Below, piece by piece: positions 7,896-17,192 of a stretch of DNA of 39,898 nt. A model generated the notes under the pieces. It searched no databases and had not been told where the DNA came from. It saw only the letters and a list, made by a program, of their open reading frames with translations. Numbering within the stretch: the stretch's first letter is position 1; every line of letters starts with the position of its first letter. The translations under genes were made by a program, and so were the position numbers. This stretch comes from a virus, in IMG/VR virus record IMGVR_UViG_3300044826_000111, positions 1-39,898 of that record; one strand, 5' to 3'.

Positions 7896-8266
7896 GTTTT
7901 CTTCCAAATATTCCTCAACCAAGTGATAACATCTCAGTATCACAAGGCAACATATTGACGAACTTCCAATATCTTGGTGCTACCACGGGTAATATTGCTT
8001 TAGGATATTATAAATTACCCAATGGATTAATAATTCAATGGGGTCAGACAACTATTTCCTCTGCCACGTCAAGAGTTATTTCTTTTTCACAAACTTATTC
8101 TACTTCAGTATTTTCAATACAAGTTACCAGAATTGCCGCAAGACCATCTACAAATACGCCAAATGGCAACTATATTCAAGATACAAGCATTACTAATAGT
8201 GGATTTAGAATTGTAAATGATGATGGAATATCTTCAGGATTTTATTGGTTTGCTATAGGATTATAA
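7892..8266 (+). CDS. Small tail-fibre-type protein (gp53-like C-terminal domain)
   Basis: 124 residues. The N-terminal MSFLPNIPQPSDNISVSQ stretch is a short anchor found at the start of several phage virion proteins. From residue 48 the sequence GYYKLPNGLIIQWGQT, then FSQTYSTSVFSIQV and a final GFYWFAIGL, matches the fibre-tip domain called gp53-like or putative tail fibre C-terminal domain. It is likely a trimeric receptor-contact or neck fibre. Its start overlaps the HNH stop. Confidence 0.75.
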   Translation: MSFLPNIPQPSDNISVSQGNILTNFQYLGATTGNIALGYYKLPNGLIIQWGQTTISSATSRVISFSQTYSTSVFSIQVTRIAARPSTNTPNGNYIQDTSITNSGFRIVNDDGISSGFYWFAIGL

Positions 8267-10678
8267 ATGAACCCAGACAGCAGTTATCAGCCTTTTTTGA
8301 TCGGACAAGACGGTAAAAGCAAGACAGGTTATTTCACCTATTTTGATTCATGGGTAAAGCCTGAAGATGCTTTTGATACCCTGCAAAATGCTTATATTTA
8401 TAGAGGTTCCCTATATCAGCGTAGTGGGCTATCGCTTTTCCCCTCAGCCTCATCTCCAGGCGCGCTTGTTTATCAAAATAATGAAATAGTTGCTACAGGT
8501 AATGGCGGAAGCACTTATTCAGGAATACTTGCAGACTTCCCCTTAATTGGCACAGTAACTATCACAGCAAAGACTGCCTCTGGAATACGCACTTCTACAG
8601 CTACTTTTGGAGCCGGAAATCGTTCATGGAGTAGTGGAGGCGCATCTTTAGCTACGGCAGCACCTGGAAGTACAATTAACTTCACTACTGGTGTTTGGTC
8701 TATTAATACAAGTGCTACAGTAGCAAATACACTACCAATCACCATACAGTACAATTATGTCCCTACATTAGGGACAACACCAGTCAACAACCCCATAATG
8801 GGCATAAAGACTTTTCTAAATGAGATTAATGACACAAACGTTCTCATTGTGCTTGATACTCGTAGAGCATCTTATTGGGATACAGGTACAAAATCATTTG
8901 TTCCAATAGCAAGCTTTCAGCAGTATTTCTATCAATTCCCTAACCCTAATGCTCTTGTAACTACACCGACAGTAACGCTTCAATGGACAAATATTGCGCC
9001 TTATTCTGTTACGGTAAAGACATTTACATCAGCTGGTGTTGTAATAGATACGGTAACAGATGTTCCAACAACTAGTGCAGCAGGAACTTTGACAGCTTCA
9101 GGTAATATTTCTGGCGGAGCGATTAATTATACTAACGGAACTATCAGCGTCACATTTACCGTAGCTCCGGCAGTACAAACGCTGGTGCAAATTACCGCAT
9201 CCGTTCAAGGTGATTACTTCTCTGGCAATAACACTAACTTTTTCAATTCCGTTAACTGGTCACCTGCTGAGACTGCTGGTTATTTATATCTTACCAATAA
9301 CGTCGACTTCATCACTCGATTTGATGGAACAAGGCTATCAAGACCCGCATTTGCTACTATCGGTACAGGTGCCAACGTACAAGTCACATTGATAGCTCCG
9401 TCAACTGTGCTTTTGCCTTACATCAATAGCATCTCAAAAGCACTAGATGTAAAAGTTTATAAGAATAGGTTATTATTTTTTAGACCTACACTTACAACAG
9501 ATTTTGAGCCACATTCTCAAGGTGTATTCTACAGTGCGCTTAACCAACCATTAAATTTTGTATCTGATATAGCAGGTAATGGTGGAGACCTAGAATTACC
9601 TACTGGCGACTGGATTATGTCTACACAGCTTTTGCGAGATGGCATAGTGTTGTTTATGAACAATAGCACATGGTTCTTTCGATTTACAGCTAACCCATTT
9701 GATCCATTCCGAGCTGACCAACTCAATAGCTCCAAATCTACAAACGCACCTTATGGTAGTGCTGTTTATGACGTCACTGCGACGTCCATGGGTGCTAAAG
9801 GTCTAATTGAATGTGATGGTGTGGGAGTTCAGCGTTACGATCTTAATATAGTGGATGCCTTTGAACAAATTAACCAAACCTTTTTTGGTCAATGTTTTGC
9901 TCAAAGGTATGATTCACTCAACCATACTTGGATGCTTTATCCAACATATGGTTCTGGACTTACCACATCTGACTCTGCGCTAATATATAACTTCCAAGAA
10001 CTAACATGGGCTATATTTAATTTCAATCTTGGAAACCTAATATCCACCCCTACAATTAGAAATACCCTGTCTTGTTTAGGATTAGGATTCACCACAGACG
10101 ATATTAACTGGTCAGATTTTGCTGCTGGATCAGGATCAGATGTCCAAGGTTTATCTTGGGAACAATATCCATATCCATGGAATTACAATCTTGTCCAAGA
10201 CTTGGCACCTTCTCTTTTAGCAGGTGATCAAAATGGATTTGTGTATTTCTGTAACGATGGACCTACCGATAACCCAGGGCCTAATGGATCGGGTAACAAT
10301 GGCATCCAGACAATTATTCAGACAAAGAGACTTAATCCTTTTGCACAACTTGGAACAAAGGCCAGATTTGGGTATCTAGACATATATTATGAAGTAAATG
10401 CTGCTATTACTATTACTATGAAGTTTAACTCAAATAATAGTGGAAATGCAGTCCAGACATACAGCTTTAATATGGATGGACCTACCAATGAAACTTGGGC
10501 GTGGAAGAGATTTTATATAAATTGTGTGGCTGAATTTATCCAGGTTGAAATAACTAGTGAAGTGCAGGGAACCCAGGATGACACACCAGTATATAATACC
10601 AATGGCGTCTTTAAAATCCTCGGCATGATCCTATGGGCATCCCCTGCGGGAAGAATCGCACCCGGAAGCTTTATATGA
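8267..10678 (+). CDS. Tail stabilisation protein (P22 gp10-like)
   Basis: 803 residues, beginning MNPDSSYQPFLIGQDGKSK and carrying the hallmark DSWVKPEDAFDTLQNAYIYRG near residues 28-48 that I associate with phage stabilisation or tail-hub proteins. Two inserted Ig-like beta repeats follow (about residues 80-165 and 225-310, each with a TVTI/ITVTF-type ending). A long beta-propeller-like region comes next, with the C-terminal ILGMILWASPAG. It is expected to close the neck below the adaptor. Its stop overlaps the next ATG. Confidence 0.8.
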   Translation: MNPDSSYQPFLIGQDGKSKTGYFTYFDSWVKPEDAFDTLQNAYIYRGSLYQRSGLSLFPSASSPGALVYQNNEIVATGNGGSTYSGILADFPLIGTVTITAKTASGIRTSTATFGAGNRSWSSGGASLATAAPGSTINFTTGVWSINTSATVANTLPITIQYNYVPTLGTTPVNNPIMGIKTFLNEINDTNVLIVLDTRRASYWDTGTKSFVPIASFQQYFYQFPNPNALVTTPTVTLQWTNIAPYSVTVKTFTSAGVVIDTVTDVPTTSAAGTLTASGNISGGAINYTNGTISVTFTVAPAVQTLVQITASVQGDYFSGNNTNFFNSVNWSPAETAGYLYLTNNVDFITRFDGTRLSRPAFATIGTGANVQVTLIAPSTVLLPYINSISKALDVKVYKNRLLFFRPTLTTDFEPHSQGVFYSALNQPLNFVSDIAGNGGDLELPTGDWIMSTQLLRDGIVLFMNNSTWFFRFTANPFDPFRADQLNSSKSTNAPYGSAVYDVTATSMGAKGLIECDGVGVQRYDLNIVDAFEQINQTFFGQCFAQRYDSLNHTWMLYPTYGSGLTTSDSALIYNFQELTWAIFNFNLGNLISTPTIRNTLSCLGLGFTTDDINWSDFAAGSGSDVQGLSWEQYPYPWNYNLVQDLAPSLLAGDQNGFVYFCNDGPTDNPGPNGSGNNGIQTIIQTKRLNPFAQLGTKARFGYLDIYYEVNAAITITMKFNSNNSGNAVQTYSFNMDGPTNETWAWKRFYINCVAEFIQVEITSEVQGTQDDTPVYNTNGVFKILGMILWASPAGRIAPGSFI

Positions 10679-11130
10679 CTTTCCCTGATTTTACTTTACC
10701 ATATCTCCCACCGAATACAATAGTGCCTTCACCTGCTGATGAAGATCTATTTATACCATATTTTAATAGGCTTTATGAAGAAATAGCATTAGTAATGAAC
10801 CAGAAGGATTTTCGGTTTTTTACCATACCTATAGGCACAGTAGCCGTTCCTATACCAAATATCGCAAACTCTGGAGCCTTTATAATCTGCGTAAGCGGCA
10901 CCCAAGATGGCATGCCAGCTGTAACGTATTCCATGATTAAAACTAACTCAACAGCCGCTGGTACAGCTTCACAGATACAAGTGCAACCCGGAACAACAAT
11001 AGGTACTGATACTACTTGGAATGGTGTTAACTTGCTGATAAGCTCAACTGCTAGTAATTTCACTATTGTTCATGATGCTGCGGCGGGGACCATAGGAAAC
11101 TTTAACGTAAAATTTATTGGAACAATGTGA
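10675..11130 (+). CDS. Hypothetical 151-residue virion protein
   Basis: Start ATG 10675 overlaps the stabilisation-protein stop (ATGA) with GGAAG upstream. The open frame reaches back to 10633 but without a ribosome-binding site. The N-terminus FPDFTLPYLPPNT is followed by a helix with EDLFIPYFNRLYEEIALVMN and then a beta-rich domain. Its position suggests a minor tail or neck protein. Confidence 0.65.
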   Translation: MTFPDFTLPYLPPNTIVPSPADEDLFIPYFNRLYEEIALVMNQKDFRFFTIPIGTVAVPIPNIANSGAFIICVSGTQDGMPAVTYSMIKTNSTAAGTASQIQVQPGTTIGTDTTWNGVNLLISSTASNFTIVHDAAAGTIGNFNVKFIGTM

Positions 11131-11136
11131 GGATAT

Positions 11137-11841
11137 ATGGGTAAAACATCACCATTAACAGGTACTGGTAAGAAAGCACAGAAAGCGGAATACAAAGCAC
11201 ATAAGTTTGCTGCTGAAGAATATGTAAATGAAGCAAAACATGATCGTAGTGGCAAGCGTTCCGCTAAACATGATATAAGACAAATTGCAAAAGGTAAGCA
11301 TTTGCCAGAGACTGATATTGGTAAGCTCACTAAGCAGTATCAAAAAGCCTATGAAGGCACTAAAGGTATGTTTGAAGATCAAACTAATGAAGCCTTACAT
11401 CAGTTTCAAACACGTATAGCACCTAGCGTAGCTCAGCAATTTGGAGGTAGTGAAGTAGGAACTTCATCTGCATTGAGACAGGCTCTTGCTTCGTCGGGTG
11501 CAGACTTACAGCGTAGTTTGGCATCTGATTTTGCAAACTTGCGTCATGGGATCGCTTCCGGCACAGTAAATCAATCTAATCAAAACACGCTTTCTGGACT
11601 TAACGCACGGCTTCAGGCTAACCAAAGCACATTGGGTCAGCCTATAAGTCCTATTGGCGGCGGATTACAACCTTCATATAATACTTCCCAAAATAAAGGT
11701 CCGAATGGATACCAACAACTTGCAGGAAGCGTTATACAAGGCGGATTAACAGCATTAGGTACAATGTATGGCGGTCCTGCTGGAGGTATGGCAGCAAACC
11801 AAGTATCTCAATGGGGAACAAATCAACTCGGTTTAAGTTAA
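11137..11841 (+). CDS. Internal / DNA-ejection protein, small
   Basis: 234 residues. The N-terminal 60 are highly basic and helical (KKAQKAEYKAHKFAAEEY). An Ala/Gln/Ser-rich helix follows (FQTRIAPSVAQQFGG, then SALRQALASSGADLQ), and the C-terminus is Gly-rich with GLTALGTMYGGPAGGMAA, likely membrane-active. Together with the next two genes it has the composition and position of the three podovirus ejection proteins that leave the head with the DNA. Confidence 0.65.
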   Translation: MGKTSPLTGTGKKAQKAEYKAHKFAAEEYVNEAKHDRSGKRSAKHDIRQIAKGKHLPETDIGKLTKQYQKAYEGTKGMFEDQTNEALHQFQTRIAPSVAQQFGGSEVGTSSALRQALASSGADLQRSLASDFANLRHGIASGTVNQSNQNTLSGLNARLQANQSTLGQPISPIGGGLQPSYNTSQNKGPNGYQQLAGSVIQGGLTALGTMYGGPAGGMAANQVSQWGTNQLGLS

Positions 11842-11850
11842 GGATAATAT

Positions 11851-13251
11851 ATGCCAAGAGCACATGGAGTTATTGCAGCAATGGCTGGCGAAGGTATTGT
11901 AAACCTTGCAAACCAGTTTGCTGAAAGAAAAAAAGAAGAAAGAGAACGTTCACGCGTTAAAGACTTACTTAGCCGACTTGAATCAGCATCTGATGCAGAG
12001 AAGGTAAGTATTTATGGTCAACTTGATCCAAAATTAGCACTTGGATTTGAAATTGCTAATGAAAAGAATAAGGTAAAGCGTGAGGGGCAACAAATTGTTT
12101 CTGATGCATATCAAGAAGCTGGATTGGGGCAAGCCCCTCAAACTGAAGCTATTGAACCACCTGGATTAGGTGGAGAACAAGGCAAAGTGGTTCAACCTTT
12201 AAATCAAGGTGATGCAACTAAAACTCAGACTGGTTTTTCACCTAATGCACCCAATCGAGCCGCTCAGAATGCTACAGCTTTGCGACAAAATGCCCCATTT
12301 TCACAAGACTTTATGGGTCAATCTTTTGCTCAAGTTCCTCAAGGAACTGCAGGCTCTACTCAGCAGCAACAACAACTTACACCTAGACAACGCGCTCAAG
12401 CTATCAGGGCCAGAGCTGGTCAGGTGGCCGCGATTAATCCTGCTGCTGCACAAGGATTATTGCAGGAAGCTAAGGCTATTGAGCGGGAAGCTGAACACAA
12501 AGAGAATCTCAATAGGGATGTTTATGTAAGTGAAAGAGACTATGCTACTAAACTTACAGATAACTTTAGACAGAAGCAATCCAACCTAAGAAATACACTA
12601 CCTATTAAAGAGCAAGCTTTTCAACTTGCCGAACAAGCATTAGCTTCAGGTGAAGTAGGTGCATTTAGTGGTGCTAATTTGGCCAGAAGAACCGGCATGA
12701 ATGAATTTGAAAGTGCATCTGGAGCGGGTTTAAATCTTGCGGCAAAAGAATTCTTAATAGGAAACCTATCACAAGTTAGTGCTAAAGCACAAAACAGGTG
12801 GTTAGAGCAAATAATGTCTTCTGCATTTCCTAGAGTTGGACAATCAAATGAAGCTAATCAGACAGTATTAGAAGGTGTTCGTGCAGCAAAAGATCTTGCT
12901 AATATGGAATTGCAGATTGGTTCCACTTTAGAACAAGAAGATTTAAATAAATTAGGCTATGTAGACAAGGATATAGAATATCGTGTCCAAAAAGCTATGG
13001 AGCCTGAATCCAAGAAAATTCTAGATCGACTTTCTTATAGAACTAAAGTACTTTCAGAATCTGAAAAAAGCAGCAAACAATTGCTTGCCATGACCAACAA
13101 AAAAGTGCCACAAGGCACTTATCTTACACGTAAGATGTTCAATGTTTTTAAAAGAAAACTTAAAACTAATGAAGCGGCCATAGAGCGCGCAAAAATCCTA
13201 GGATATAAAATACCTACAAATAAAGATGTAAAGGATTGGATAGATGAATAG
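11851..13251 (+). CDS. Internal / DNA-ejection protein, middle
   Basis: 466 residues, nearly all helical. It starts MPRAHGVIAAMAGEGIV, has a strongly charged segment (AERKKEERERSRVK), a Gln/Ala-rich linker with runs of Gln near residues 170-180, and a long C-terminal helical region rich in Lys and Glu. No catalytic motif is visible. It overlaps the next gene by 8 nt. An ejection or internal core protein is the best reading. Confidence 0.65.
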   Translation: MPRAHGVIAAMAGEGIVNLANQFAERKKEERERSRVKDLLSRLESASDAEKVSIYGQLDPKLALGFEIANEKNKVKREGQQIVSDAYQEAGLGQAPQTEAIEPPGLGGEQGKVVQPLNQGDATKTQTGFSPNAPNRAAQNATALRQNAPFSQDFMGQSFAQVPQGTAGSTQQQQQLTPRQRAQAIRARAGQVAAINPAAAQGLLQEAKAIEREAEHKENLNRDVYVSERDYATKLTDNFRQKQSNLRNTLPIKEQAFQLAEQALASGEVGAFSGANLARRTGMNEFESASGAGLNLAAKEFLIGNLSQVSAKAQNRWLEQIMSSAFPRVGQSNEANQTVLEGVRAAKDLANMELQIGSTLEQEDLNKLGYVDKDIEYRVQKAMEPESKKILDRLSYRTKVLSESEKSSKQLLAMTNKKVPQGTYLTRKMFNVFKRKLKTNEAAIERAKILGYKIPTNKDVKDWIDE

Positions 13252-14665
13252 TCAATCTAAGTATGCTCCTTCAGAAGATGAATTAGCTTTTGCAGAGGCA
13301 AGCACTCCAACTACTCCAGAAGCTTTACATAAAAATACTTCAAAGTTTTCACCTAATGAAGAAGAGCTGGCATTTGCAAAAGACTCAGAGGACTTTGTAG
13401 ATAACGAAAAGTCAAACTTCCATAAGATTAAGTCATATGCTTCTGCTGGATTAAAGGGTATTTTAAAGGGCACTAATGCTTTGGTTTCTTCAGTAGGCGT
13501 ACAAAAGATAGATTCAGACTTTAATAAACAAGCTGAGTTAGAAGACTTTGAACAGGGTTTAGATGAACTACTTCCTACTGATGAAGGTGTTGCCGAAAGA
13601 TATATAGAACGAGGTGGCAAAAACGTACCAGCTACTTTTGGTGCAATAGCATCTGGATCTCCTGCATTGCTAACTGCTGGGGGAGCAGCTGTCGGTACTG
13701 CTTTAGGTCAGACAGCAGAAGAAATAGGATTACCAGAACCCATACCTACTATATTAGATGTACTTCCAGGTGGGTTATCCGGACTTGCTAGAGGTAAAAT
13801 AATCCCTAAAAATGCAGAACAAAAAAGCATGCTAGCATTAGGAACCAAATTCGGGTTAAAAGAAAAAGATTTAGCTCCAGGTTTAGCGGCTCCAGAAGGT
13901 TTACGTAAATATTTAGCTAAATTTGCCTGGAAAGGTGAAAGTGTACAAGAGAGAATAAAGCAATCAAAAGCAGCTTTAGGCACCATTTACGAAGGTCTTA
14001 AAAAATCTCCAGAAGCTTTAAAATCTTTAGATCCAAAATACATTCCTGAATTTGCAAGAGAAATGAAATTGGTTTTAAAAGAATTACATCCATCTCTGAG
14101 AGAAAAAGTTTTAAAGCCTTTAAGTGAACTGAAAAAAAGCAAAGGTACAGGCGAAGATTTTATTAGATTCTATCAACATGCTAATCAAGAAGTAGCCGAT
14201 CCAACTAAAATAGGAAACTTGCAGGCATTAATAAGAGAGACTTTAACAAAAGTAGACCCTGCATTAGGTGAAGAATTTGGATTAGCCAATAAACTTTATA
14301 CAAATGTAAATAGAACTGGACATGCTCTTAAAGAGCCAGCTATCGACATGCTACTATTGACTAAAGCTGGAGGAGCTTTATACGGATTGTATACTGGGGA
14401 TTACACACTAATGGCTGCAAGCATGGGAAGTATAGCTGCCAGACGCATGGCAACATCATTTTTAATAGATCCTAAACTACAAAATCTTCATGCTAAATTT
14501 GTGACCGCGTTAAACAACGGGAGAAATTATCTTGCAGTAAAGACTTTGCAGGAATTTAGAACAGCTGTAAAAGATGAATCCCCTGAGTTTTATGAGCAAA
14601 CAAAAGATATCGATGTTGACCAATTAATCAGAGCAAAGAAAGGTCAAGAAGATGAAAAAAAGTAA
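13244..14665 (+). CDS. Internal / DNA-ejection protein, large
   Basis: 473 residues. Two imperfect copies of a 15-residue motif open the protein (KYAPSEDELAFAEAS and KFSPNEEELAFAKDS). An Ala/Gly-rich hydrophobic stretch follows near residues 128-150 (GAIASGSPALLTAGGAAVG), then a long helical body. A second weakly hydrophobic patch (AGGALYGLYTGDYTLMAAS) lies near residue 375. The repeats may bind portal or DNA, and the hydrophobic segments fit entry into the host membrane. No lytic transglycosylase or peptidase motif is visible. Confidence 0.65.
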   Translation: MNSQSKYAPSEDELAFAEASTPTTPEALHKNTSKFSPNEEELAFAKDSEDFVDNEKSNFHKIKSYASAGLKGILKGTNALVSSVGVQKIDSDFNKQAELEDFEQGLDELLPTDEGVAERYIERGGKNVPATFGAIASGSPALLTAGGAAVGTALGQTAEEIGLPEPIPTILDVLPGGLSGLARGKIIPKNAEQKSMLALGTKFGLKEKDLAPGLAAPEGLRKYLAKFAWKGESVQERIKQSKAALGTIYEGLKKSPEALKSLDPKYIPEFAREMKLVLKELHPSLREKVLKPLSELKKSKGTGEDFIRFYQHANQEVADPTKIGNLQALIRETLTKVDPALGEEFGLANKLYTNVNRTGHALKEPAIDMLLLTKAGGALYGLYTGDYTLMAASMGSIAARRMATSFLIDPKLQNLHAKFVTALNNGRNYLAVKTLQEFRTAVKDESPEFYEQTKDIDVDQLIRAKKGQEDEKK

Positions 14666-14710
14666 AAATACTATAAACGCCATTATTGTTTCTCCTTAGT
14701 TATATAACGA

Positions 14711-14724
14711 GTATAACTTTATAC
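14711..14724. promoter_or_regulatory. Operator-like inverted repeat, variant copy
   Basis: GTATAACTTTATAC differs by one base from the 14-bp repeat found at 23561, 24228 and 27391. It lies in the 168-nt gap between the ejection genes and the fibre cassette. On the minus strand a good promoter spans it (TTGACT, 18 nt, TATACT), which would point antisense into the ejection gene. On the plus strand the hexamers are weak (TTAGTT, 18 nt, TATACC). Confidence 0.6.
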
Positions 14725-14833
14725 CTACTTATAAGTCAAGTACCCTGTTATTTCCAACATCCAGTTAATATCATAGTAAAGAAATGCCAGCACGTTATAA
14801 GATGCAGTTAACACAAAAAATTTGCGAGGACAT

Positions 14834-15622
14834 ATGCCATTTAACTCTGGAGTAGGCGGGAACAAGGTTGTACCATTTTTCGGAGGCGGGTGCGTGCCAA
14901 ACCCCTGTAATTGTATCATAGCACAGGTTGCACCTTCTACAAACAACACAGAAAGCCCTATCGGCACAATATACGTCAACACAGCGACGTCGACACTATA
15001 TATATGCGTAGCAAACACAGGCCCTGCTGGAAGCGTAACATGGGAACAAATTGGTCTTTCTACTGGTACGGTAGCAACCCTTACAGGTGGTTCTGGCGGT
15101 GCAATTGCCCCAAGTGCTGGTAACATTACTCTAGCTGGTACAGCAAACCAAATCACCACAACAGGCTCAGGAAGTACGATCACATGGTCACTACCTGCGG
15201 CTCTTACAGCCCCAGGCTCTGTAACAGCTACAACAACATTAACAGCAACTCTCGGAGATATCACAGCTACTAACGGTAACTTTGTTTCTAGTGCTGCTGG
15301 TAAAGGATTCTCAGCTGTTGTCACAACTGCATCAGGCGCAGCAAGTGGACCAGTAGTATGTAATGGTCGAGTAGGTTCATGTAGCTTTACAAGCCCATCA
15401 GTAGCAGCTGGAGCTTCTGTAACATTCACAATTACCAACTCAGCAATTACTGGATCATCAACTGTTGTCCTGTATAGTTTTAGAGGTGTAACAGCAAGTT
15501 CAGCCCTATCAATACTTAGCGTAACAAATAGTGCCGGATCATCAGCTATCGTAATGACAAACGGTACAGGCGCGACAACTTCGACAGCTACAATTACTTT
15601 TGACTTTATAGTCCTTAACTAA
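14834..15622 (+). CDS. Tail-fibre protein 1
   Basis: 262 residues from ATG 14834, with GCGAGGA just upstream. The open frame reaches TTG 14822 without need. The N-terminus is Gly/Cys-rich (GGGCVPNPCNC). Next comes a collar with IGTIYVNTATSTLYICVAN, then a repeating NITLAG...ITTTGSGSTITW prism-like segment, and a Ser/Thr/Ala-rich beta domain at the C-terminus. It is the first of six fibre or fibre-associated genes and probably joins them to the tail. Confidence 0.75.
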   Translation: MPFNSGVGGNKVVPFFGGGCVPNPCNCIIAQVAPSTNNTESPIGTIYVNTATSTLYICVANTGPAGSVTWEQIGLSTGTVATLTGGSGGAIAPSAGNITLAGTANQITTTGSGSTITWSLPAALTAPGSVTATTTLTATLGDITATNGNFVSSAAGKGFSAVVTTASGAASGPVVCNGRVGSCSFTSPSVAAGASVTFTITNSAITGSSTVVLYSFRGVTASSALSILSVTNSAGSSAIVMTNGTGATTSTATITFDFIVLN

Positions 15623-15630
15623 GAGGCAAT

Positions 15631-15981
15631 ATGTCTAACGTAAAATCTAGATTACTGCCAGAGCCAATAAGAACGGTAAATAGTGCCTCATTTGATGGCA
15701 CTACTTTCTTGCCTTTCAAAAATGCGGCCGCAGCAAATTCCCCCATTACCAACCCATCGAGATGCTTAATCATAGTAAATGATTCAGGCGTTAAAGCATT
15801 TATCTCTTGGGATGGAAGCAATGACAACATTGTGATACCAGCTGGCGGATCGTTTATCTTTGATGAGCAAAGTAATGCTGTGCCTAACTGTGACTATGTT
15901 ACCGCCGCAGCAACACAGTTTTATGCTCGTGGTGCAGCATCTACAGGCTTAGTGTACTTATCAACCTTTTACGCAGCTTAA
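15631..15981 (+). CDS. Fibre-associated structural protein
   Basis: 116 residues, beta-rich, without the repeats of its neighbours. It has VNSASFDGTTFLPFKNAAA near the start, a SRCLIIVNDSG strand and a final GLVYLSTFYAA. It starts 8 nt after fibre gene 1 and ends 8 nt before fibre gene 2. It is probably a small virion or fibre-collar protein; I do not recognise a named family. Confidence 0.65.
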   Translation: MSNVKSRLLPEPIRTVNSASFDGTTFLPFKNAAAANSPITNPSRCLIIVNDSGVKAFISWDGSNDNIVIPAGGSFIFDEQSNAVPNCDYVTAAATQFYARGAASTGLVYLSTFYAA

Positions 15982-15989
15982 GGAGCATT

Positions 15990-16481
15990 ATGTCACAGCT
16001 TTTCACAGCAGTAACAGGTAATGTCCCAAGTAATGTGCCTATAAATTTTATCACAAACTCAGGTACTGCAACATCATCTAGCAACAATATTAACGTTGTT
16101 GGTTCGGGTGGTGTCTCTACATCAGGTTCAGGTAATACTGTCACTATCACTGCTACAGCTTCAATCATACCATGGACGGATGAAGCTGTAAGTTTTACGG
16201 CAGTTGTTAATAACGGATACTTTGTTACTTCTGAAGGTCAAACAGCCACACTTCCGGCTGCACCTACACAAGGACAAGTAGTTATTATAGAATGCGATAC
16301 TTCAAGCCCAGTAACTATACAAGCCAATACTGGCCAAAATATTAGATTAGGCGCCCAATTATCCTCAATCAACGGGTCTGCTGTGAGTAATAGTTTAGGT
16401 GATTCTGTATATCTCGTTTATAGAAGTGCTAGTTCCACATGGTTCAGCATTTCTACCGAGGGAACTTGGACAATCTTTTAA
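15990..16481 (+). CDS. Tail-fibre paralogue 2
   Basis: 163 residues. A repeat segment (INVVGSGGVSTSGSGNTVTI) is followed by a C-terminal domain shared with the genes at 17193 and 18446: aromatic start (IPWTDEAVSFTAVVNNGYF), LPAAPTQGQ, QANTGQNIRLG, and a final strand WFSISTEGTW. The shared domain is probably a trimer-forming or receptor-contact module. Confidence 0.7.
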   Translation: MSQLFTAVTGNVPSNVPINFITNSGTATSSSNNINVVGSGGVSTSGSGNTVTITATASIIPWTDEAVSFTAVVNNGYFVTSEGQTATLPAAPTQGQVVIIECDTSSPVTIQANTGQNIRLGAQLSSINGSAVSNSLGDSVYLVYRSASSTWFSISTEGTWTIF

Positions 16482-16494
16482 ATAAAGGCATCTT

Positions 16495-17184
16495 ATGGGC
16501 GTTCCTGCAAATGCAATTGATATCACACAAGCTGGCTTAGTCAAATTTGACGGCACAAGCGTTTTCACAGGTGTGACTGTTACAAATCACGGCACATTAG
16601 TCGGAGCTGCGTCTAATGGCATTACTAGCGTTGGGCCGAGTGTAACTACTGGAGCTGTGTTGAAGTCTGGTGGAGCATCAGCAGACCCAGCATATAGTTC
16701 ATCTTTTACTCTGTCTGCTTCGGATGTTATGACAAACACAGCACAGCCTGGGTGTCAGTCTTTCGTTAATACAGCACAGACAAACGTTACTGGTGATGGA
16801 ACAAGTTTCGATGTAATTTTTGATGGAATATCAGACCAACAGGGCAGTGACTATAACACTACGACAGGCAAATATACCTGTGCGGTATCTGGTTATTATT
16901 TTGTTGCTTATTCTGTCACTTTTACGGGTATTACTTCTGCAATGACCGATGGTCAAGCTAAGATACTGTCATCTGCCGGAACAATCACTAGAAAGAACTT
17001 TAGCGCTGCTGCTTCTAAAACCGCATCTAACGAAATGTCAATTAGCGACTCTGTGATTACTTTTCGCAACGCTGGTGAAACCATATACATCAACATCAAT
17101 ATTGATAATGGCGCAAAAGTTGCTAGCACTAAAGACGACTTTTTTGGCCCATTTTGCTACTTCAGCGTATTTAAGTTAGCATAA
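16495..17184 (+). CDS. Tail-fibre paralogue 3 with a C1q-like domain
   Basis: 229 residues. The N-terminal 45 (MGVPANAIDITQAGLVKFDG, then TGVTVTNH and AASNGITS) match the N-termini of the genes at 18446 and 19045 and are probably the virion anchor. From about residue 82 a C1q/TNF-like jelly roll is visible: NVTGDGTSFDVIFDG, TTTGKYTCAVSGYYFVAYSV and a final FCYFSVFKLA. C1q-like domains form trimers, fitting a fibre tip. Confidence 0.78.
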   Translation: MGVPANAIDITQAGLVKFDGTSVFTGVTVTNHGTLVGAASNGITSVGPSVTTGAVLKSGGASADPAYSSSFTLSASDVMTNTAQPGCQSFVNTAQTNVTGDGTSFDVIFDGISDQQGSDYNTTTGKYTCAVSGYYFVAYSVTFTGITSAMTDGQAKILSSAGTITRKNFSAAASKTASNEMSISDSVITFRNAGETIYININIDNGAKVASTKDDFFGPFCYFSVFKLA

Positions 17185-17192
17185 GGATTTAA

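Noticed and set aside
14725-15438. 237-residue minus-strand frame over fibre gene 1
   Set aside because: It is a low-complexity Val/Ala/Pro mirror of a Thr/Ser/Gly-rich fibre gene, without a ribosome-binding site.
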